A DNA stretch of 19,573 nt, taken from contig CAZSFA010000045.1 of the NCBI GenBank assembly GCA_964606055.1, positions 1 to 19,573 on the forward strand, read 5' to 3'. This DNA is from Roseitalea sp964606055 (lineage in GTDB: Bacteria > Pseudomonadota > Alphaproteobacteria > Rhizobiales > Rhizobiaceae). Of the stretch, positions 14,395 to 19,573 are shown one piece after another. A model generated the notes under the pieces. The model was not told the origin of the DNA and searched no databases. It worked only from the letters and a program-made list of their open reading frames with translations. Position 1 is the first letter of the stretch, and every line of letters begins with the position of its first letter. Both the position numbers and the translations under genes were made by a program.

Positions 14395-16830
14395 ATGGAG
14401 TTGCAATTGCAAGACACGACACACGCCGACCAAGGCCACCAATGCTGCAACGGTCACAACGAAGCGTCCAGCACACGGTCCGAGGACCACGAGCCGGCGC
14501 ACATCCTGCAGGCCGCCACGGTTCCGGTCGAAGGCAAGGTCATCGACCCGGTATGTGCGATGACGGTGGCGGTTGATGCCGGCAAGCCCGCGCTCGAGCA
14601 CAAGGGCAGCACGTTTCATTTCTGCTCTGAGGGATGCCGCGGCAGGTTCGGCGCCGATCCATGGTTCTACCTGTCGGGCAACAAGCAGCGCAAGAAGGCG
14701 CCAACGTCGGCGGACGCCCTCTACACCTGCCCGATGGATCCCGAGATCGTGCAGGAAGGGCCGGGGACATGCCCGATCTGCGGCATGGCGCTGGAGCCGG
14801 CATCGGGCATCTCCGACGGGCCGAACGAGGAACTGATCGACTTCACCCGCAGGCTTTGGGTCAGTGTCGGCGCAGCGATCCCGCTTCTGATCGTGACGAT
14901 GGGACCGATGCTCGGCCTGCCCGTGCGGCAGTGGATTGGCGGGACGGTTGCCCTCTATATCGAGTTCGTGCTCGCAACGCCGGTGATCATCTGGGCGGCA
15001 CAGCCATTCTTCGTGCGCGGCTGGCAGTCGATCCGTTCCCGGAACCTCAACATGTGGACGCTGATTGCGATCGGGGTCGGCACGGCCTACCTGTACTCGG
15101 TGGTCGCAACCTTCGCGCCGGGGCTGTTTCCGGCGGGACTGCAATTGGCCGGCGGGCACATGCCGGTCTACTATGAAGCGGCGGTGGTGATCGTGGCGCT
15201 CGTCTTCGTGGGCCAGGTTCTCGAACTTCGCGCGCGCGAACGCACCGGAGACGCCATCCGCGCTTTGCTCGATCTCGCCCCCAAGACCGCACGCCGGATA
15301 CTGCCGGACGGCGATGAGTACGACGCACCGCTCGACAACATCATGGAAGGCGACCGTCTGCGCGTCAGGCCCGGTGAAGCTGTCCCGGTCGACGCCGTGG
15401 TCGTGGAGGGACGGACCGCCGTCGACGAGAGCATGCTCACCGGCGAGCCATTGCCGGTCGAAAAGACGCCGGGCGACACCGTCACCGGCGGCACGCTGAA
15501 CAGGAACGGCACCCTGGTGATCCAAGCCGCAAAGGTCGGCGAGGAGACCGTGCTCGCGCGGATCGTCGCCATGGTTGCATCCGCCCAGCGATCACGGGCG
15601 CCGATCCAGGGCCTTGCCGACCGCGTTGCCGCCTATTTCGTGCCGACCGTTGTGCTGGTGGCGATCACGGCATTCATCGTCTGGCTTTTGGTCGGGCCGG
15701 AACCGGCCTTTGCGTTTGCGATCGTTTCTGCCGTCTCGGTGCTGATCATTGCGTGTCCCTGTGCGCTTGGCCTCGCAACACCGATGTCGATCATGACCGC
15801 GACCGGGCGAGGCGCACAGGCCGGCGTTCTCATCAAGGACGCCGAGGCGCTGGAACGGATGGCGAGGGTCGACACACTGGTTGTCGACAAGACCGGAACG
15901 CTGACCGAGGGCAAGCCGAGCCTGACCGACGTGGTCGCGTTGGGCGATACGGACGAGGCCGCCATGCTGGCCCTGGTGCGCGGGCTCGAAGCAGGGTCCG
16001 AACACCCTTTGGCCGACGCCATCGTCGCCGGAATCGAGGAGCGGGGCATTGCGGCCGCGCCGGTCGCGGAGTTCGAGGCGGTCGTCGGCAAAGGCGTGAG
16101 CGGCCGCTCGGGGGCGACGACCATCGTGCTTGGCAACGCCGCGATGATGGAGCGTGCTGGCGTCGATCCTGTCGGCGCGGATCGGCTGGCCGACGACCTG
16201 CGCGCGCAAGGCAAAACGGCGCTGTTCGTCGCGTTCGACGGCAAGCTGGCCGGCCTGCTCGCGGTCGCCGATCCGGTCAGGCAGACGGCCCCGGCCGCAA
16301 TCGAGGCGCTGCGCGCGGCCGGCCTGCGCATCATCATGGCCACCGGCGACAATGAGCGCACCGCCCGCGTGGTCGCTGACGCGCTGGGAATTGACGTCGT
16401 CCATGCTGGCGTGCTGCCGCAGGACAAGAAGACCATCGTCGATGATCTGCACGCGCAAGGTCGCCGCGTTGCCATGGCCGGCGATGGCGTCAATGATGCG
16501 CCGGCGTTGGCCGCCGCCGAAGTCGGGATCGCGATGGCCACCGGATCGGACGTTGCCATGGAAAGCGCGGGCATCACGCTTTTGAACGGGGACATTGGCG
16601 GCATCGTGCGCGCCCGCAGGCTGGCGCAGGCGACGCTGACCAACATCAAGCAGAACCTGTTCTTCGCCTTCGTCTACAACTCGGCCGGCGTGCCGGTTGC
16701 CGCGGGCATCCTCTACCCGGTCTTCGGCGTGCTGCTTTCGCCAATGATCGCGGCGGCGGCGATGAGCCTGTCATCGGTCTCGGTGATTTCCAACGCGCTG
16801 CGGCTACGTCGCCTGCGCCTTGACGGTTGA
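14395..16830 (+). CDS. copA: Copper-translocating P1B-type ATPase (CopA-like) with YHS and heavy-metal-binding domains
   Basis: The 811-residue inner-membrane pump exports Cu(I) using ATP. It lacks the usual N-terminal CxxC HMA domain. Instead it has a Cys/His-rich start (His10, His15, Cys17, Cys18, His21), a YHS domain (DPVCAMTV, Cys54; HFCSEGC, Cys77/81) and a heavy-metal-binding domain (YTCPMDPEI, then CPICGMALEP). The core has TGE (349-351), the CPC transport motif (454-456), DKTGT with phosphorylated Asp498, SEHPLA (535-540) and GDGVNDAPAL (from 696). The Cu(I)-type last helices carry YNSAGVPVAAG and MSLSSVSVISNALRL. The frame is open from 14305, but the CueR promoter would start transcription near 14373, so ATG 14395 is chosen even though its ribosome site is weak. 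It is followed 30 bases later by cueR. Confidence 0.94.
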   Translation: MELQLQDTTHADQGHQCCNGHNEASSTRSEDHEPAHILQAATVPVEGKVIDPVCAMTVAVDAGKPALEHKGSTFHFCSEGCRGRFGADPWFYLSGNKQRKKAPTSADALYTCPMDPEIVQEGPGTCPICGMALEPASGISDGPNEELIDFTRRLWVSVGAAIPLLIVTMGPMLGLPVRQWIGGTVALYIEFVLATPVIIWAAQPFFVRGWQSIRSRNLNMWTLIAIGVGTAYLYSVVATFAPGLFPAGLQLAGGHMPVYYEAAVVIVALVFVGQVLELRARERTGDAIRALLDLAPKTARRILPDGDEYDAPLDNIMEGDRLRVRPGEAVPVDAVVVEGRTAVDESMLTGEPLPVEKTPGDTVTGGTLNRNGTLVIQAAKVGEETVLARIVAMVASAQRSRAPIQGLADRVAAYFVPTVVLVAITAFIVWLLVGPEPAFAFAIVSAVSVLIIACPCALGLATPMSIMTATGRGAQAGVLIKDAEALERMARVDTLVVDKTGTLTEGKPSLTDVVALGDTDEAAMLALVRGLEAGSEHPLADAIVAGIEERGIAAAPVAEFEAVVGKGVSGRSGATTIVLGNAAMMERAGVDPVGADRLADDLRAQGKTALFVAFDGKLAGLLAVADPVRQTAPAAIEALRAAGLRIIMATGDNERTARVVADALGIDVVHAGVLPQDKKTIVDDLHAQGRRVAMAGDGVNDAPALAAAEVGIAMATGSDVAMESAGITLLNGDIGGIVRARRLAQATLTNIKQNLFFAFVYNSAGVPVAAGILYPVFGVLLSPMIAAAAMSLSSVSVISNALRLRRLRLDG

Positions 16831-16860
16831 ACGGCCATTGCCCGAACAGGGAGCGATCGC

Positions 16861-17259
16861 ATGAACATCGGCGAGGTTGCAGCGCGGATCGGGCTGCCGA
16901 CCAAGACGATCCGCTACTATGAGGACATCGATCTGGTGCGTCCGGCGCGGGCGGCCAATGGCTATCGCGACTATGGCGAGGACGACGTCCACCGACTGGC
17001 CTTCCTGCAACGGGCGCGGGGCCTTGGCTTTTCGATCAGCGAATGCCGCTCGCTCCTGTCGCTTTATCAGGACACCGGTCGCGCAAGCGCCGACGTCAAG
17101 GCGATGGCGCTGGGCAAGATCGCCGAGATCGATCGCAAGCTTGTCGAACTGGGTTCGCTGCGCGCCACGCTGCAGTGCCTTGCCGACACCTGCCATGGCG
17201 ATGACCGGCCCGATTGTCCGATCATCGACGAGATCGCCCGAGGCCCCGGCGCCGCGTGA
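16861..17259 (+). CDS. cueR: CueR-type copper-responsive MerR-family regulator
   Basis: The 132-residue protein has the length of CueR. It begins with the MerR DNA-binding domain (MNIGEVAARIGLPTKTIRYY, wing ENGYR-like AANGYRDY), followed by a dimerisation helix. The metal loop contains Cys111 and Cys119 in CHGDDRPDCPII, directly comparable to CueR Cys112/Cys120 (CPGDDSADCPII). Loss of a third N-terminal cysteine and the two-cysteine loop favour a +1 ion (Cu, Ag, Au) sensor over MerR or ZntR. AGGGAG lies at 16848-16853. It should bind 14339-14359 and activate copA on copper entry. It is probably co-transcribed with copA, giving positive feedback on its own level. Confidence 0.93.
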   Translation: MNIGEVAARIGLPTKTIRYYEDIDLVRPARAANGYRDYGEDDVHRLAFLQRARGLGFSISECRSLLSLYQDTGRASADVKAMALGKIAEIDRKLVELGSLRATLQCLADTCHGDDRPDCPIIDEIARGPGAA

Positions 17260-17270
17260 GACGCGGCTTT
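17251..17270 (+). terminator. Weak possible terminator after cueR
   Basis: A six-base perfect stem (GCCGCG/CGCGGC) with a TGAGA loop overlaps the cueR stop codon and is followed by TTT. Both the stem and the T-run are short. It lies in the 26-base gap between the convergent cueR and fuconate dehydratase genes. Confidence 0.4.
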
Positions 17271-17285
17271 CCGCGCTCCCGGAGC

Positions 17286-18563
17286 TCAATCGGCGCCGAA
17301 TTCAAAGTCGCGCAGCGTCGTCTCTTTCATCTGGATCGAGAAGCCGGGCGCGGTCGGCGCGGTGTAGGCGCCATTGTCGATGACGCACGGATCGATGAAA
17401 TGCTCGTGCAGATGATCGACATATTCGATGCGCCGATCATCCTTTACACCGCAGATCGCGACATAGTCGATCATCGACAGGTGCTGGACGTATTCGCACA
17501 GCCCCACGCCGCCCGCATGCGGCCACACCGGCCGGCCGTATTTGGCCGCCATCAGCTGCACCGCCAGCACCTCGTTCAGACCGCCCATGCGGCAGGCGTC
17601 GATCTGGACGATGTCGATCGCATCCTCGGTGATGAACTGCTTGAACAGGACACGGTTCTGGCACATCTCGCCGGTCGCCACCTTGATCGGCGCAATGCCC
17701 TGGCGGATCTTGCGATGGCCGGCCACATCGTCCGGGCTGGTCGGTTCCTCGATGAAGAACGGCTCGGCGAACGCCAGTTGCCGGACCCAGTCGACGGCCT
17801 GATCGACCTCCCAAACCTGGTTGGCGTCGATCATGATGGTCATGTCATCGCCCAGCACCTCGCGGGCGATCGTCAGCCGGCGGATGTCGTCCTCAATGTC
17901 GCGCCCGACCTTGAACTTGGTGTGGGTGAAGCCGGCATCGCGCGCCTCGGCACACAGCCGGCGCAGCTTGTCGTCGGAATAGCCCAGCCACCCCGCCGAG
18001 GTCGTGTAGCAAGGATAGCCTTCCCGTTTGAGCGTTTCGATACGGTCGGCCTTGCCCGCTTCGGCCGCGCGCAGGATCGCCAGCGCTTCATCGGGCGTCA
18101 GCGCATCGGTGATGTAGCGGAAGTCGATCAGCCGGACGATCTGTTCGGGGGTCATCTCGCCGACCAGTTGCCACACCGGCTTGCCTTCGGCCTTGGCCCA
18201 AAGGTCCCATGCGGCGTTGATGACGGCGCCGGCGGCCAGATGGATCGCGCCTTTCTCCGGGCCGATCCAGCGCAGTTGGCTGTCGCCGGTGACATGGCGC
18301 CAAAAGCGGCCCATGTCCTGCCGGATCTGGTCAAGGGTGACGCCTTCGAGCAGCGGTCCAAGCGCCTCGATGGCCGCCACGCACACCTCGTTGCCGCGCC
18401 CGATCGTGAACGTCAGGCCATGCCCCTGATGGGGGCCGTCGGTCTCGAGCACGACATAGGCGGCCGAATAGTCCGGATCGGGGTTCATCGCGTCCGAACC
18501 GTCAAGCGCCTGCGATGTCGGGAACCGCAGATCATGGGTGCGGATGCCGGTGATGGTCGTCAT
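17286..18563 (-). CDS. fucD: L-fuconate dehydratase (enolase superfamily)
   Basis: The 425-residue enzyme converts L-fuconate to 2-keto-3-deoxy-L-fuconate in non-phosphorylated L-fucose catabolism. It closely resembles Xanthomonas campestris FucD, with shared LDGSDAMNPDPDYSAAYVVL, DSQLRWIGPEKG, YTTSAGWLGYSD, IEEPTSPDDV, FPHAGGVGLCE-like and EYVDHLHEHFIDP blocks. Catalytic residues are at a constant offset of two from that enzyme: Lys216 and Lys218 (KFK), metal ligands Asp246, Glu272 and Glu299, the Asp322/His349 dyad and Glu380. The ATG at 18563 has GGGA about eight bases upstream. The rest of the fucose pathway is not in the window. It lies 224 bases after the autotransporter gene on the same strand. 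Eukaryotic ENOSF1 is the same family, but the alternative rTS function is irrelevant here. Confidence 0.95.
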   Translation of the reverse strand: MTTITGIRTHDLRFPTSQALDGSDAMNPDPDYSAAYVVLETDGPHQGHGLTFTIGRGNEVCVAAIEALGPLLEGVTLDQIRQDMGRFWRHVTGDSQLRWIGPEKGAIHLAAGAVINAAWDLWAKAEGKPVWQLVGEMTPEQIVRLIDFRYITDALTPDEALAILRAAEAGKADRIETLKREGYPCYTTSAGWLGYSDDKLRRLCAEARDAGFTHTKFKVGRDIEDDIRRLTIAREVLGDDMTIMIDANQVWEVDQAVDWVRQLAFAEPFFIEEPTSPDDVAGHRKIRQGIAPIKVATGEMCQNRVLFKQFITEDAIDIVQIDACRMGGLNEVLAVQLMAAKYGRPVWPHAGGVGLCEYVQHLSMIDYVAICGVKDDRRIEYVDHLHEHFIDPCVIDNGAYTAPTAPGFSIQMKETTLRDFEFGAD

Positions 18564-18787
18564 CGCGCGGTATCCCGGCAGTAGCGCGGTGAAACCCGCG
18601 CCAGGGCGCGGGCGGTGTCAGAAGCAAAACACAAGGCGGGTGTCCTCTCGGCCGTCGGGTGGGGCGGTCGCCACAGGTGGCGGGCGTCCGGCCGGTGGTA
18701 CAGGCGGTGCCGATGCTTGCCAAGGCCGACTGTGGCGGCAGGCGGCCTGCCGGGTCGGTGCCCGGCCGGCCGGCGCGATGGCCTGTG
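18564..18787. other. Intergenic region between autotransporter and fucD
   Basis: This 224-base GC-rich gap contains the hairpin at 18591-18612 and a second short perfect inverted repeat at 18736-18752 (CGGCAGG-CGG-CCTGCCG) close to the autotransporter stop. I see no gene and no promoter that I would defend. Short reading frames here lack ribosome sites and family resemblance. Confidence 0.5.
18591..18612 (-). terminator. Hairpin in the fuconate dehydratase leader / end of autotransporter unit
   Basis: CCCGCGC (18595-18601) pairs with GCGCGGG (18606-18612) around a four-base loop. On the minus strand the stem is followed by TTTC. It lies downstream of the autotransporter and only about 30 bases before the fucD start. 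It could terminate the autotransporter transcript or attenuate fucD. The T-run is short. Confidence 0.4.
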
Positions 18788-19573
18788 TTACCGGAACGGC
18801 ACCGAGATCGACACGCTGCCGCCATAGGCGCTTGCGTCGGCCGTGCCCAACCCGTCGGCATAGGCGTCCGCATTGACCGACCAGCCAGCCGGCGTCGTCA
18901 TCGCAAGGCCGGCCCGCACGCGGACGCGCAGCGTGTCGGCATCGAACCCGGCACCAAGGTCCGTTGTCGCGCCGTCATCGCCGGCGAACGTCCAGACACC
19001 GTCGATTGCCAGCGACGGACGCATCAGCGTGCCGTCCTCCAGCCGGTGGTCGTAGGCGAGCGTCGGCCCGAACGCGAACTCGCCAAGCGTGATTGTCTGC
19101 GCGTCGATCGCGTTTGACTGGGCGTCGGTGTAGGCCTTCTGGGTCTCGCTGAAATAGCTGACCGATGCCGCCGGCGTCACCGTCAGCGAGCCCCACTGGT
19201 AGTTGCCCGACAGACGGCCCCGCACCAGCCAGCGCGTGGTGTCGAAATCGTCCTCGAACGTGCCCAGCGGGCTGACCGTGTTGAAGGACTGGCCCCACAG
19301 GACCCGCCCGTCGAAGGTCAGCGACTGGCTCGGCATGCGCGCCACCATGTAGGGGCCGGCCATCCAGCCCCATCCATCAACCGTGCCCGGACCATCGTCC
19401 TGGTCTTGAGATGCATGGTCGAACTGCCCCATCATGCCAACCAGCACATCGTCATTGACACGGTAGTGCGCGCCGGCATGACCCAGCCACAGCGAGCCGT
19501 CCGCCCGGTCGGTGAAGCTGCCGGTGCCGGCCAGTCGCATCCAGACATCGAACCGCGAGGACGCCGACGCCTC
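18788..19573 (-). CDS. Autotransporter outer-membrane beta-barrel domain protein, C-terminal part (runs off window)
   Basis: The last 261 codons of a gene that continues past the window edge. The frame stays open to 19573, and the upstream residues (SSRFDVW before the methionine at 19540) match the start of an autotransporter barrel, so that methionine is internal. The protein alternates amphipathic strands with acidic turns: GAHYRVNDDVLVGMMGQFD, GWMAGPYMVARM, LTFDGRVLWGQS, RWLVRGRLSGNYQWG, LTVTPAASVSYF and others. It ends in SISVPFR, close to the aromatic C-terminus expected for BAM recognition. It would anchor a passenger domain, not visible here, in the outer membrane. A passenger-less barrel porin is possible. 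Confidence 0.85.
   Translation of the reverse strand, partial: EASASSRFDVWMRLAGTGSFTDRADGSLWLGHAGAHYRVNDDVLVGMMGQFDHASQDQDDGPGTVDGWGWMAGPYMVARMPSQSLTFDGRVLWGQSFNTVSPLGTFEDDFDTTRWLVRGRLSGNYQWGSLTVTPAASVSYFSETQKAYTDAQSNAIDAQTITLGEFAFGPTLAYDHRLEDGTLMRPSLAIDGVWTFAGDDGATTDLGAGFDADTLRVRVRAGLAMTTPAGWSVNADAYADGLGTADASAYGGSVSISVPFR

Noticed and set aside
13435..15525. Long minus-strand reading frame (696 codons) opposite the HlyD and CopA genes
   Set aside because: It spans two clear plus-strand genes and the CueR promoter, and its translation is His/Arg/Gly/Asp-rich without any domain; a shadow frame.

Overview
The window looks like chromosomal DNA of a high-GC alphaproteobacterium. The evidence is strong GC bias at third codon positions, the protein families present, and close spacing with many translational overlaps. 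I cannot name the genus. No rRNA, tRNA, CRISPR array, insertion sequence or phage gene is visible.

Layout. (1) 1-6243, plus strand: an alginate-type exopolysaccharide block. It holds the 3' end of an Alg8-like glycosyltransferase, a bifunctional mannose-1-phosphate guanylyltransferase/mannose-6-phosphate isomerase (ManC/AlgA type), GDP-mannose 6-dehydrogenase (AlgD), and an 860-residue RTX protein with a DUF6923-like middle domain. A strong hairpin terminator closes the block. (2) 6290-10833, minus strand: a compact three-gene signalling operon, transcribed in the order FIST-domain sensor (NosP-like), hybrid histidine kinase, LuxR-type response regulator. The kinase carries a LOV-like PAS domain with the photo-active cysteine. 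(3) 11021-14274, plus strand: a type I secretion ABC transporter and its HlyD-family membrane fusion protein, overlapping by one base. No TolC gene is visible. (4) 14336-17259, plus strand: a copper-resistance unit with a CueR-type promoter/operator, a CopA-like P1B ATPase with YHS and heavy-metal-binding domains, and cueR. (5) 17286-19573, minus strand: L-fuconate dehydratase, preceded by the C-terminal beta-barrel of an autotransporter that runs off the window.

How the genes may work together. ManC and AlgD make GDP-mannuronate from mannose-6-phosphate, and Alg8 would polymerise it. The RTX protein is a calcium-binding type I secretion substrate by its C-terminal architecture, and the transporter pair at 11.0-14.3 kb is a natural candidate exporter. 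The signalling operon between them has one module suited to blue light and another of the family that includes nitric-oxide sensors, so it could tie matrix production to light, redox or NO. That regulatory link is inferred from position only. The copper unit and the fuconate dehydratase/autotransporter pair look like independent neighbours.
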